Shown here piece after piece: positions 54,732 through 63,973 of a stretch of 64,000 nt of DNA. How positions within the stretch are numbered: position 1 is the first letter of the stretch; every line of letters begins with the position of its first letter. The position numbers were made by a program, and so were the translations under genes. The DNA is taken from the NCBI RefSeq assembly GCF_963665675.1, contig NZ_OY762426.1, positions 992,001 to 1,056,000 on the forward strand, in the 5' to 3' direction. The DNA comes from an uncultured Methanolobus sp. Lineage in GTDB: Archaea; Halobacteriota; Methanosarcinia; Methanosarcinales; Methanosarcinaceae. The notes beneath the pieces are model-generated. The model did not search any database, had not been told where the DNA came from, and was given only the letters and a program-made list of their open reading frames with translations.

Positions 54732-56345
54732 TCATGTTTCTGCTGCTTCCATACGCTCTTCTTCGGTAAGCTCTGCCAGAACAGCCTTTGGTTCTCCAAC
54801 ACTGACTATCTTGCCATGCCTCATAAGAGCTACACGATCACAGATCTCTTCCAGGAAGTCCATATCGTGGGATACGATGACAAATGTGTCGCCCATTTTC
54901 TCACGTGCTTCCAGAATAGATTTAGTGACCTCTTTCTTTGTGAACGGGTCCATTGTACCCGTTGGTTCGTCCATTATGATGATATTAGGTTCCTTCATCA
55001 GGATCTGGGCAAGTGCAACCCTGTGCCTTTCACCTTCACTAATCTCATCTGACATCTTTGATAATATAGATTTTGCCTTCTCTTCGGTAAATCCGGTTGC
55101 AATCAGTGTGTTGATAGCCTTTCTGACAGCAAGCTCATATGGCAGGTCAATACCTATGGATTCAGTAAGGTTGTCAATGATAGTCCTGTGTATGTAAAGA
55201 CCATATTCCTGATGCAGTATTCCCATATATTTAACAGCACGTCCTCTGCATTCAGGTCCGGGCTTTCTCATATCGACCCATTCCTCACCAACACGTACCT
55301 GTATGTCACCGCTGGTTGGTGAGACAATACCCATGAGTACTTCTGATGTGGTGGTCTTTCCGGCACCACTTGTACCTGCAAGACCGAATATCTCTCCTTC
55401 TTTTACATCAAAGGAGATATCATTAACGGCGTAAACAACCCCCCTGCTTACAGAAATGTACTTCTTGACAAGATTATCTACTTTAATAAGCGGATCACCT
55501 ACGGGCACATCACATTTCTTTTCAACAGTGCAGACCATCTGCATAAATTCTTTGGCAACTTCTGAAGGTTTACCTTCCTGCACAATTGCACCATCTTCAA
55601 GGATGATGGCCTTGTCTGCAAGATCTTCAACTACTTCTGACCAGTGGGAAGTAATCACCATTGTCATGTTGTAGTCTTTTACTGCCTTTGCAATAACATC
55701 GTGGACCACATCAGCAGTCCTTGGGTCAAGTGTACCGGTTGGCTCGTCGGCAATGAGAAGCATTGGGTCTCTTACAAGCTGACGGGCAAGTACTACTCTC
55801 TGCTTTTCTCCACCACTGAGGTCACGCGCCACGTGCATCATGCGGTGTGAGAGCTGGACCTTTTCCAGAAGATCCACTGCGCGTGAAACAGCTGTTTCAC
55901 TGTTAACACCAATCTCTGTCAGTGAGTTCACTACATTGGTTATGACCCTGTCATCACCATAAAGTGCGAATGTGCGCTGGAGCATGATAGCGATTCTTTT
56001 GGTAATCTCACGCCTGTCACCATCATGCAGGGAAAGTTTAATGAAATCAGCTTTGAAGGGTTTGAGGGTATCATTACCACATGCTGGACACTGCTGTCCT
56101 GCTTTGCCTGGTGGCTCCATATGTCCGCACTTCTCACATCTAGCGAGATGGTATATTACCTCTCCACTAATGCCTTCGTACTCTTCAACACCACGCAGGA
56201 CGTGCATCAATACTGTTTTGCCTGAACCACTTCTACCAAGAATTCCGAGAACTTCTCCCTCGTTGATGGTCAGGTTTATATCTTTGAGAACTTTGACACC
56301 ATCAAATTCAAGTGTCAGGTTTTTGACTTCAATGAATAATGTCAT
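54732..56345 (-). CDS. atwA: Methyl-coenzyme M reductase activation component A2 (ABC ATPase)
   Basis: This 537-residue protein has two ABC ATPase domains with Walker A GRSGSGKT (37-44) and GTSGAGKT, signatures LSGGEKQR and ISEGERHR, and Walker B LLIADEPTGT and IIMDEPTGT. The first domain contains an inserted zinc ribbon, CEKCG...CPACG (C70, C73, C86, C89), characteristic of component A2. It has no membrane domain. It drives ATP-dependent activation of MCR (reduction of Ni in F430). The ATG at 56345 follows GGAGGAA; the frame is open to 56387. It is the first gene of the leftward operon. Confidence 0.93.
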   Translation of the reverse strand: MTLFIEVKNLTLEFDGVKVLKDINLTINEGEVLGILGRSGSGKTVLMHVLRGVEEYEGISGEVIYHLARCEKCGHMEPPGKAGQQCPACGNDTLKPFKADFIKLSLHDGDRREITKRIAIMLQRTFALYGDDRVITNVVNSLTEIGVNSETAVSRAVDLLEKVQLSHRMMHVARDLSGGEKQRVVLARQLVRDPMLLIADEPTGTLDPRTADVVHDVIAKAVKDYNMTMVITSHWSEVVEDLADKAIILEDGAIVQEGKPSEVAKEFMQMVCTVEKKCDVPVGDPLIKVDNLVKKYISVSRGVVYAVNDISFDVKEGEIFGLAGTSGAGKTTTSEVLMGIVSPTSGDIQVRVGEEWVDMRKPGPECRGRAVKYMGILHQEYGLYIHRTIIDNLTESIGIDLPYELAVRKAINTLIATGFTEEKAKSILSKMSDEISEGERHRVALAQILMKEPNIIIMDEPTGTMDPFTKKEVTKSILEAREKMGDTFVIVSHDMDFLEEICDRVALMRHGKIVSVGEPKAVLAELTEEERMEAAET

Positions 56346-56394
56346 TTGATTTCCTCCGCCCAGGGGTGCATAGGAGTCCTGTTTCACTAATTAT

Positions 56395-56406
56395 GATATG
56401 CATATC
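56395..56406. promoter_or_regulatory. Palindrome at the promoter of the atwA-mmp operon
   Basis: GATATGCATATC is a perfect 12-bp palindrome 50 bp upstream of the atwA start. The minus strand here reads GATATGCATATCATAAT, also resembling a TATA element. It would place the transcription start near 56370. A regulator could act here; none is known from the sequence. Confidence 0.4.
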
Positions 56407-56595
56407 TACTCAAATTACTTAACGGTTTTGCAGATTGCACACAAAACTAGCTCTGTCGGAACCCATGCAGACCTGATAACAAGTTTTTAGCGATCTTTTT
56501 TAAAGAATTACTGTTGGATTATTGAACTCAATACATAAACATAACGCATCTGCTTCGCGCTGTTAACTTCTGAAAAGGGGAACTGCATGCCGATA

Positions 56596-57414
56596 TTACG
56601 AAGTGACGCATTCGACTGAATTTTTTATTATGTCCACCACGTCGATGATATTGCCTATGACAATATCTGCAGAGTCCATTAAAACCTGAGGGCGCTCATC
56701 TCCCTGCTGCAAAGTAAGAATACCAATATCAGCAGCCTTCAATGCAAGTATATCATTCATACCGTCACCAACCATAAATACAATATCGTGATCATTTTTC
56801 AGATCATTCACTATTCGTTCTTTATCATGAGTTGTGGCAACTGCAAAAACATCTTTCATGGGAACTGACAATGAAGACGCAAGTAACTCCAGATTTTGCG
56901 CGTCATCCCCGGATGCAATGAAAATATCGACATCAAGTGACCTGACAGCATTAATGGTATCTAAAGTGCCGGAGTAAAGCTTTCCACCTGTACTAAGAAC
57001 ATAGGGTACAAGGTGTTCATGAGAATCAACAACAATACCCGCTGCCAGATAATATATTTCCGGACAGCGACCTTTTACGTGAGAAACTACATCATAGAGG
57101 TCCCTGATCTTTACATCATTTCCCCGGATTATACTGTACACATCGTCCAGTTCAAACGGACTGCTTGAACAGCTTATGCCCAGTGGAATATTATACATAT
57201 CAATGAATTCCCGAAGCTCAAGGTCAGGGTCGCATTGCCACAGATCATCGAAACGAGTGCGTAGAACAACAAGTGCCCTGTTGGCTTTCTCGGCAACTAA
57301 AAGAGTTGTCTGTATATCTTCCAGCACCGAGCCATTGCTCATGTCCTTTGCAACACGATACATATGCAACAGTGTCCCGGCACTGTCAAAAACAACAGCA
57401 ACACGTTTTTTCAT
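56596..57414 (-). CDS. HAD-superfamily protein, P-type-ATPase-like
   Basis: This 272-residue soluble protein has HAD motif I as DSAGTLL (D10), where the usual second aspartate of phosphatases is alanine, motif II as FIASGDD, a lysine in THDKERIV and motif III as FMVGDGMNDILALKAADIG, which resembles the P-domain of P-type ATPases. Related free-standing proteins occur in many methanogens. It probably forms an aspartyl-phosphate, but turnover by the usual general acid is unlikely. It lies upstream of atwA in the same direction with 250 bp between, so co-transcription is uncertain. Confidence 0.8.
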   Translation of the reverse strand: MKKRVAVVFDSAGTLLHMYRVAKDMSNGSVLEDIQTTLLVAEKANRALVVLRTRFDDLWQCDPDLELREFIDMYNIPLGISCSSSPFELDDVYSIIRGNDVKIRDLYDVVSHVKGRCPEIYYLAAGIVVDSHEHLVPYVLSTGGKLYSGTLDTINAVRSLDVDIFIASGDDAQNLELLASSLSVPMKDVFAVATTHDKERIVNDLKNDHDIVFMVGDGMNDILALKAADIGILTLQQGDERPQVLMDSADIVIGNIIDVVDIIKNSVECVTS

Positions 57415-57523
57415 AAATTGTGATAGGATTCATCAAATATACGTTTACTCCTTAAATGCAAAGTCATGACAATACAGGCTGCCAAATAACTAATAACCAA
57501 ACAGGTTCTATTTCAGAGCACAT

Positions 57524-58249
57524 ATGAGCAGAATTAACCTGATCATAAAAGCCCTTATAACTATTATATTACTTGCTCTTGTTTTTGAAGGCTTGCAGCA
57601 TACTGATGACAATGAGCCTGTAATATTATCTCGGCCCTGGGACCACAGCCCTATTACAGTTTATATTGATGACACGGATGTGCCTGAACATTACAGCCCA
57701 AGTTACAAGGATGATGTCTTGGATGCACTTAACTACTGGGAAAACGGAGGCAATGGCCAACTTGGATTCCAGCCGGAATTTCAGATCGTAGAAACTGATA
57801 CTGCAGACATCCTGATAATGTGGGTAGATAACCTTGAAAAAGATGCAGGTTCAGCAAATGGAATTGCAGGATTTGCAAGACCATACATAGTGAACGGACA
57901 ATTTGAAAGGGTGGATATTGTCCTTGAAACAGGAAACTACGAAGGTTATGCGTGGAGACAATACGGTGACACTTCCATGGAGGATATAGCCGCACATGAA
58001 CTTGGACACGCACTGGGACTGGGACACAGCGATGACAGAAGTGACATCATGTACCCTAAATATGACCACAGGGATAATCTAAATCCATTGCTTTTCAATT
58101 CCACCCGCTATTTGCTCCTGGCTCTGTTAATTGGAGCAGCAATTATTATCACATATCATGCCACAGGATGGCTCAGGTACAGGAACAAAAGAAAAAAGCT
58201 TGAAGATGATGTGTTCAACGACCCTGAAGGTGAAAACAAAAATGAATGA
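57524..58249 (+). CDS. Membrane-anchored matrixin-like metalloprotease
   Basis: The 241-residue protein has the zinc motif HELGHALGLGH (H158, E159, H162, H168) and a Met-turn in SDIMYP, defining a metzincin of matrixin type. An N-terminal helix (LIIKALITIILLALVF) and a C-terminal helix (YLLLALLIGAAIIITYHA) would place the catalytic domain outside the cell with both ends inside. There is no recognisable pro-peptide cysteine switch. The short C-terminal tail is basic then acidic. It overlaps the next gene by eight bases. Confidence 0.88.
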   Translation: MSRINLIIKALITIILLALVFEGLQHTDDNEPVILSRPWDHSPITVYIDDTDVPEHYSPSYKDDVLDALNYWENGGNGQLGFQPEFQIVETDTADILIMWVDNLEKDAGSANGIAGFARPYIVNGQFERVDIVLETGNYEGYAWRQYGDTSMEDIAAHELGHALGLGHSDDRSDIMYPKYDHRDNLNPLLFNSTRYLLLALLIGAAIIITYHATGWLRYRNKRKKLEDDVFNDPEGENKNE

Positions 58250-58610
58250 CATGACCATTTTCCAGGCAATACTTCGATATTTTGGCGGAGAGATAATGGA
58301 CTTTTCAGATTACGAAGTAGATCTCTCAGGACTGACACAATTCCAGCGTGAAGTCCTCAAAGAGGTCAGAAAAATACCCTATGGTGAAACAGTAACATAT
58401 CGGGAACTGGCCTGCAAGGTTGGAAGAGATGGTGCAGCCAGGGCCGTTGGTTCTGCTGTTGCCAGAAATCCTTATCCCATAATCATACCCTGTCACCGGG
58501 TTGTTGCATCTTCCGGCATAGGAGGATTTTGTGGTGAAACCTGTGGAGAGAAAGTTGAGCTTAAGAGAAAAATGCTTGAAATGGAAGAAACTGCAAAAGA
58601 AAATAAATGA
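58242..58610 (+). CDS. ogt: Methylated-DNA-[protein]-cysteine S-methyltransferase
   Basis: This 122-residue protein has the conserved active site PCHRVV (C84), the helix-turn-helix TVTYRELACKVGRDGAARAV with the arginine finger, and the NPYPIIIPC context. It repairs O6-alkylguanine by irreversible transfer to the cysteine. It is short because the N-terminal domain of Ada/Ogt proteins is almost absent; the active cysteine is kept, so it is not the tryptophan-containing ATL type. Start ATG 58242 follows GAAGGTGA; the frame is open to 58131 inside the matrixin gene. Confidence 0.9.
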   Translation: MNDMTIFQAILRYFGGEIMDFSDYEVDLSGLTQFQREVLKEVRKIPYGETVTYRELACKVGRDGAARAVGSAVARNPYPIIIPCHRVVASSGIGGFCGETCGEKVELKRKMLEMEETAKENK

Positions 58611-58666
58611 TGAAAAAGATAATAGATGGTAATGGTGGGACAAAAGAAAAACATATGGGGTAAAAT

Positions 58667-60376
58667 ATGTACGGATGGACTGGAAGAACAGTTATCTTAG
58701 ATCTGGGCGACAACTCAGTCACAGAAACAAAAACTAAAAAAACGTATGCTGAACAATTTATAGGTGGCCGGGGCCTTGGATGCAGGCTTATGCAGGACTT
58801 TGCCGACCCGGAACTAGACCCATTGAGTCCTGAAAATCCCCTCATATTCGCCACCGGACCACTTACGGGAACCTCTGTTCCAATGTCCGGACATTTTACG
58901 ATCACATCTAAGTCACCTCTCACATCAACAATATTCAGCACAAATGCAGGTGGCTATTTTGGAGCCGAGCTCAAATTTGCAGGCATAGATGCCCTTGTAA
59001 TAACAGGGAAAGCTGAAAAACCGGTTTACGTCAGCATCTATGATGAAGAAGTGGAAATATTACCTGCTGAACATCTCTGGGGAAAGAATACTGCTGAAAC
59101 AACGGCTCTTCTTGAGGATAAAGGCAAGGTTGCATGCATCGGCAAAGCCGGTGAAACTCTGGTCAGTATGGCAAACATTGTGAATGATCGCATATACACC
59201 AGCGGGCGCGGGGGACACGGGGCTGTCGCAGGCTCAAAGAACCTCAAAGCCATTGTTGTAAAAGGTACAAATAAAATAGAGGTCACAAATCCTGAAGAAT
59301 TCGAAATACTGGTCGAGAAGACAAAGAAACTTCTTACTGCAAGCCCTCCTGCTTCCAAGGGGCTCAAAAAATATGGCAACTCCGTGATTGCGGATCTTCT
59401 GAACTACATGGGAACCCTGCCTTCCATGAACTTCCGTGAAAAGACATTCCATAATGCTGAGAAACTTTCAGGAGAGGAACTCAACCATACGTTCAATTTA
59501 AAGGAAGCTCCTTGCTACGCTTGCCCCATTGGTTGCAAGCGAACAGACCCGGATGGAAGACCCGTTCCGGATTACGATTCAATATGGGCATTTGGACCCA
59601 ATATCGGAAATGATGATATCGGACTTGTCAGGGAACTTGATAAACTCTGTATTGACTATGGACTGGACCCAATCTCAGTGAGTGCTGCAATTGCATCCTA
59701 CATGGAAATTAAGCCCTGGATCACAATGGAGGAAGTTAAAGAGATAGCAACTGAGATTGGAGAAGGAACACATTATGTATGTAAAGGCTCACATGATTAT
59801 CTCTATTCTACCGGAAAAGAAGAATGTGACACCGCAGTAAAAGGACTTGAGATTCCCGGATATGACCCCAGAGAAATAAAAGGCATGGCTATCGCATATG
59901 CAACATCAAACACGGGTGGCTCACATTTGAGTGCATTCATGGTCGGTCCTGAGATCATGGGAAAACCCATGCTTCTTGAGAGAGAAAAATTTGATGGGAA
60001 AGCTGCTCTTGTACTATATTTCCAGGATCTTACAGCAGTTATTGATTCCCTGGTGATGTGTCCATTCACCATGCTTGCGGTGGGAGAAGTTGATTTTACG
60101 GCACTGCTGAATAATTTGACCGGAGAGAAATATTCTGCTGAAGAATTACTTAGAGCCGGTGAAAGAATATTCAATATGGAAAGAATGTTCAATCTGAAAG
60201 CAGGCATCACATCGGAGGATGACACACTTCCTGAGAGATTCTTTGAGAATAACGATATTGATAGAAGCGGATTTAAAAAGACAATCATGGACTACTATCA
60301 TTTCAGGGGATGGAATACAGAGGGAGTTCCTGAAAATGAAAAACTCAAAGAACTCGATATTGAAAATAATAAATAA
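58667..60376 (+). CDS. aor: Aldehyde ferredoxin oxidoreductase
   Basis: This 569-residue protein is a tungsten-pterin enzyme of the AOR family. It has GGRGLGCRLM, ATGPLTGTSVPMSGHF, FSTNAGGYFGAELKFAG and the cluster-binding CYACPIGC (C283, C286, C290) with the fourth ligand C465 in DSLVMCPF. It oxidises aldehydes to acids with ferredoxin as acceptor. In methanogens it may handle aldehydes from amino-acid metabolism. Whether the cofactor is W or Mo cannot be told. It begins 56 bp after ogt. Confidence 0.92.
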   Translation: MYGWTGRTVILDLGDNSVTETKTKKTYAEQFIGGRGLGCRLMQDFADPELDPLSPENPLIFATGPLTGTSVPMSGHFTITSKSPLTSTIFSTNAGGYFGAELKFAGIDALVITGKAEKPVYVSIYDEEVEILPAEHLWGKNTAETTALLEDKGKVACIGKAGETLVSMANIVNDRIYTSGRGGHGAVAGSKNLKAIVVKGTNKIEVTNPEEFEILVEKTKKLLTASPPASKGLKKYGNSVIADLLNYMGTLPSMNFREKTFHNAEKLSGEELNHTFNLKEAPCYACPIGCKRTDPDGRPVPDYDSIWAFGPNIGNDDIGLVRELDKLCIDYGLDPISVSAAIASYMEIKPWITMEEVKEIATEIGEGTHYVCKGSHDYLYSTGKEECDTAVKGLEIPGYDPREIKGMAIAYATSNTGGSHLSAFMVGPEIMGKPMLLEREKFDGKAALVLYFQDLTAVIDSLVMCPFTMLAVGEVDFTALLNNLTGEKYSAEELLRAGERIFNMERMFNLKAGITSEDDTLPERFFENNDIDRSGFKKTIMDYYHFRGWNTEGVPENEKLKELDIENNK

Positions 60377-60549
60377 TAAAATGCTGATTCTGCGGAATAA
60401 AGGGGATATAAACACATATATATTAGATTCTTCTATTATTATCCCCTATTAATGCGGAATCAAAGGTTAAGTTCATATATAGCATTAAGAATTATACCCT
60501 TAGACCTTTTAAGCTCATAAATAATTATTACGATTATGGAGGATTTTAA
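60377..60549 (+). promoter_or_regulatory. aIF5A leader and promoter with paired repeats
   Basis: Two copies of TGCGGAAT(A/C)AAAGG stand at 60391-60403 (without the extra base) and 60453-60466. Between them AGGGGATA (60401-60408) can pair with TATCCCCT (60440-60447). A TATA-like CATATATAG lies near 60474, so the repeats would sit upstream of the aIF5A transcript. Downstream is GGAGG at 60538-60542, seven bases before the GTG start. The repeats could bind a regulator or be part of the aor 3' end. Confidence 0.45.
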
Positions 60550-60933
60550 GTGAAAATACAAGTTGAAATTAAAGAACTCAAAGAGGGCAAGTACGTTATT
60601 GTAGACGATGAGCCCTGTGTCATTAAGAGTATATCAAAATCAAAACCAGGAAAACACGGTTCAGCAAAAGCAAGAATCGATGTGATCGGGCTTTTCGATT
60701 CACAGAAGAGATCTATTATCGGCCCGGTGTCTGACAAGACTTACGTCCCAGTCGTCGAAAGAAAGAACGCACAGGTTCTTTCAATTGCAGGCGATGTTGC
60801 ACAGCTCATGGACATGGGAGACTTCTCAACATTCGAAATGACTGTCCCTGAGGAATACAAGGACAGAGTTATTGAGGGAGAAGAGGTTTCATACCTCACC
60901 GCAATGGGCAAGATGAAGTTCGATCTCAGATGA
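60550..60933 (+). CDS. eif5A: Translation initiation factor aIF5A
   Basis: The 127-residue protein has the hypusine loop SKPGKHGSAKAR, with the modifiable lysine K35, and the C-terminal OB fold VVERKNAQVLSIAGDVAQLMD. It helps ribosomes pass through difficult peptide sequences. The lysine is modified by deoxyhypusine synthase using a polyamine; the next gene, agmatinase, takes part in polyamine formation. GTG start after GGAGG. Confidence 0.97.
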   Translation: MKIQVEIKELKEGKYVIVDDEPCVIKSISKSKPGKHGSAKARIDVIGLFDSQKRSIIGPVSDKTYVPVVERKNAQVLSIAGDVAQLMDMGDFSTFEMTVPEEYKDRVIEGEEVSYLTAMGKMKFDLR

Positions 60934-60975
60934 TCGGACCCAAACTTTTCTTATCTTTTTTTCATTACTAAATTT

Positions 60976-61845
60976 ATGTTTCACAAACCTGATATGATGG
61001 ATGCATTTGCAGACTATGAGACTGCAAAGTATGTTATATTCGGTGTACCTTTTGATGCTACATCCTCATTCAGGTCAGGAAGCCGCTGGGCTCCCGATGC
61101 AATGAGAAAAGCCTCAGTGAACTTTGAAACCTATAACCAGTATTATGATATTGATTTTGAAGACCTGCTGATACACGATATTGGAAATCTTGAAGCTTAT
61201 TCCTCAGTGGAGGAAACACTGGAAGACCTCTACCATGCAGTAAAGCCAATTGTAAAGGACGGAAAAATTCCAATTATGATGGGAGGAGAACATTCTCTTA
61301 CTTATCCATGTGTAAAAGCATGTGCAGAGGAAGCAGGAGAAGATATTGGCTTTGTTGTAATGGACGCACATTTTGACCTCCGTGAAGAATATGGGGGTAT
61401 CAAAAACAGCCATGCATGTGTTTCCAGACACGTTCGTGATGATATAACTGATACCTATGTGACCATCGGTGTTCGCAGCGGACCAAAGGAAGAATGGACC
61501 TATGCAAAAGAGAACGGCATCAAATACTATACTGCGGATGACGTCCGGGAAATGGGGATCGAAAAGGTAATTTCCGACATCATGGAATACCTTGGTTGCA
61601 GAAAGATCTACCTGTCACTTGACATGGATGCACTCGACCCTGCATATGCCCCTGGTCTTGGAACACCTGAACCTTTCGGACTTACAGACATTGATGTGCG
61701 TGAGGTCATACGTGCGTTTGCACCAGTTACCATTGGATTTGATGTTATGGAGATTACTCCTGAATATGATAACGGTATAAGCGCACTTCTTGGGACAAAA
61801 CTTCTCAGGGAATTCATTGCTGCTCACGCTGCAAGTGAGAGATAG
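60976..61845 (+). CDS. speB: Agmatinase (arginase/agmatinase family)
   Basis: This 289-residue protein has all metal-ligand motifs: GGEHSLTYP, DAHFDLREEY and SLDMDALDPAYAPG, as expected for a binuclear manganese ureohydrolase. Agmatinase makes putrescine and urea from agmatine. In archaea it is often next to aIF5A, consistent with the polyamine need of hypusine formation. It begins 42 bp after the aIF5A stop with no obvious ribosome site, so it could have a very short leader. Confidence 0.93.
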   Translation: MFHKPDMMDAFADYETAKYVIFGVPFDATSSFRSGSRWAPDAMRKASVNFETYNQYYDIDFEDLLIHDIGNLEAYSSVEETLEDLYHAVKPIVKDGKIPIMMGGEHSLTYPCVKACAEEAGEDIGFVVMDAHFDLREEYGGIKNSHACVSRHVRDDITDTYVTIGVRSGPKEEWTYAKENGIKYYTADDVREMGIEKVISDIMEYLGCRKIYLSLDMDALDPAYAPGLGTPEPFGLTDIDVREVIRAFAPVTIGFDVMEITPEYDNGISALLGTKLLREFIAAHAASER

Positions 61846-61987
61846 AACCGGATAATGCAGACATAAATTCCAGCATACACACTCATTTTCTTAAAATATC
61901 CGTGGTTCTCTGAAGATTTCAATAAGGAATGCTGAAAAAAAATCATGGAATGAAATATGCCATCATGAAAAAGAGTCATAACATAAA

Positions 61988-63937
61988 TTACAATTGCTGC
62001 GGAATGGTAAAGGTAACAGTTGTTCCTTCATCAACCTTACTTATAAGGGAAATATTACCACCATGCATCTCAACAAGCCCTTTTACAAGAGAAAGTCCAA
62101 TGCCTACTCCGCTGTATCTGCGTGCATGCGACCAGTCAATCTGGGCAAATGGTTCAAAAAGTGTACCCTGCTTCTCTTCTGAAATGCCAATTCCGCTGTC
62201 AGCCACCTGCACACGGATATCACCGTTATCCCTGTCAAAAACAACATTTACAATACCTCCCTCTTTGTTGAATTTGATAGCATTTCCAATCAAATTATGA
62301 AGGATTATCTTAAATTTAGATTCATCTGCAAGGATATATTCAATATCTGATTTAATCTCAAATTCAATTGAAACCAGGCTTTTAGAAGCAGGTGGTCCGA
62401 ATATATTTTCAAGGACTGCAACCGTCGCTTGCAGGCTAAATCTCGAAATATTAAGCTCTCTGCTTCCTCCTTCAATCTCTGCAATATAGATAAGGGAATT
62501 GATAATTTCAAGAAGATTTGAACCTGCATCTTTAATACGATTAGAATACTTCATCTGTTTCTCATTTAATTCTCCTGATACCTCACGTATCAGGATATCG
62601 GAATAGCCAATTACGATGTTAAGAGGAGTGCGCAGCTCATGACTTATATTGGACAAGAATTCACTTTTTGAGTTGCAGGCACTTTCAGCAAGCATTTTTG
62701 CTTCGATCAGCATTTTCTCTGCAAGCTTGCGTTCTGTTGTATCCACACAAAGTGCCAAAAGTGTTTTTTTGTTCAGCATGACAGCTTCTATCTGCATATA
62801 ATAATCCATACCGCCTTTTTTCAGGAATAAGAACTCACCAGAAGCTTTGCCTTCTGATTCTACCTTCAGAAAATAATCCGTAGTTTCAGATACGGATTTC
62901 GGGCTGCACAGATCAATAATGTTCATACCCATGAGTTCGCCGACAGAATATCCGGTAAGGACACATGCAGCCGGATTAACATCAAGAATCATTCCAAAAA
63001 TATCAGTCACAAAAATAGGGTGAGGAGAATTGTCAACATATGTACGATATTTTTCCTCACTTCTTTTAAGACGTTGCTGGGACGTCCTGATATCTGTAAT
63101 ATCAAGCACACTGCTCATAAAATAAGGAATATCTTTACTATTATGGAGGACGTTTATATGAACCAGGGCATGGACAAAATATCCGGACTTGTGGATGTAC
63201 TTTTTTTCGATCTCAAACGAATCGATATCCTCCTCAAGCATTTTATTTAGCATGTCAGCTTCGGTTCCGTTTTTAACATCAGGGTATGTGAGATCCATAG
63301 ATCTCATTGAAAGAAGCTCGTCCTGTGTATAGCCCACAATCTCACAAAACCTGTCGTTAACTTTCAGGAAAGTCCCCTCTATCGTCGTATAGGCAATGCC
63401 TACCGCTGATTGCTGGGAACTGGCTTTGAAAAGTTCCTCATCGTCCCAATTAAAGCATTCAGATGCATGATTAATAGTAGTAGTAGATTTTTGAGTTTGA
63501 ATTTTTGGTTGCCTATTAATCAGACTATTCAATTTCTTCCCCTTGTTGATGAGAGCTTTCAGATAAGCAATAAGCGCATCATTATCAAAAGGTTCTTCAA
63601 AATAACCGTCAGCACCTGACTCAGTAAGTCTCACTATATCATTACTGGAAAAAACAGGACCAACGAAAACCAATGGTAGAAAATGGTATTTATAGGAGAT
63701 TTTCACCTGCTGACATACCTGATAAGCCTCATAATCATTGGAAGATACATCAATAACGACAAGATCCGGTGTTAATGTATCCAGTTCTGACGTAATGGAA
63801 TTGCAGGGATTTATTTCAACCACATCAAAATACTTCTCAAGAAGACCACTGTATGGGCTTATTTTATCAGGCTCACTCCTGATAATTGACACTACATTTC
63901 TCAAAGAACTACCATTCCACATAATTTTGTTATACAA
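61988..63937 (-). CDS. Hybrid sensor histidine kinase (receiver-PAS-PAS-HisKA-HATPase)
   Basis: The 649-residue soluble protein starts with a receiver-like domain (about 15-135; phospho-acceptor aspartate in DLVVIDVSSND), then two PAS domains (from about 175 and 300), a HisKA domain with FLSNISHELRTPLNIVIGY (phospho-histidine) and an HATPase with NLIGNAIKF, VADSGIGIS and GVGIGLSLVKG. An N-terminal receiver suggests it is an intermediate in a phosphorelay or senses another kinase. No response regulator is next to it in the window. A TATA-like element lies upstream at 63964-63973. Confidence 0.92.
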   Translation of the reverse strand: MYNKIMWNGSSLRNVVSIIRSEPDKISPYSGLLEKYFDVVEINPCNSITSELDTLTPDLVVIDVSSNDYEAYQVCQQVKISYKYHFLPLVFVGPVFSSNDIVRLTESGADGYFEEPFDNDALIAYLKALINKGKKLNSLINRQPKIQTQKSTTTINHASECFNWDDEELFKASSQQSAVGIAYTTIEGTFLKVNDRFCEIVGYTQDELLSMRSMDLTYPDVKNGTEADMLNKMLEEDIDSFEIEKKYIHKSGYFVHALVHINVLHNSKDIPYFMSSVLDITDIRTSQQRLKRSEEKYRTYVDNSPHPIFVTDIFGMILDVNPAACVLTGYSVGELMGMNIIDLCSPKSVSETTDYFLKVESEGKASGEFLFLKKGGMDYYMQIEAVMLNKKTLLALCVDTTERKLAEKMLIEAKMLAESACNSKSEFLSNISHELRTPLNIVIGYSDILIREVSGELNEKQMKYSNRIKDAGSNLLEIINSLIYIAEIEGGSRELNISRFSLQATVAVLENIFGPPASKSLVSIEFEIKSDIEYILADESKFKIILHNLIGNAIKFNKEGGIVNVVFDRDNGDIRVQVADSGIGISEEKQGTLFEPFAQIDWSHARRYSGVGIGLSLVKGLVEMHGGNISLISKVDEGTTVTFTIPQQL

Positions 63938-63963
63938 ACTTAGTGTATTTTATGGATAGTACA

Positions 63964-63973
63964 CATATAAAAA
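63964..63973 (-). promoter_or_regulatory. TATA-like element of the sensor kinase gene
   Basis: On the minus strand TTTTTATATG lies 27 bp upstream of the likely ATG at 63937, so the message would have almost no leader. It resembles the archaeal TATA box, but no BRE was assessed. Confidence 0.4.
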
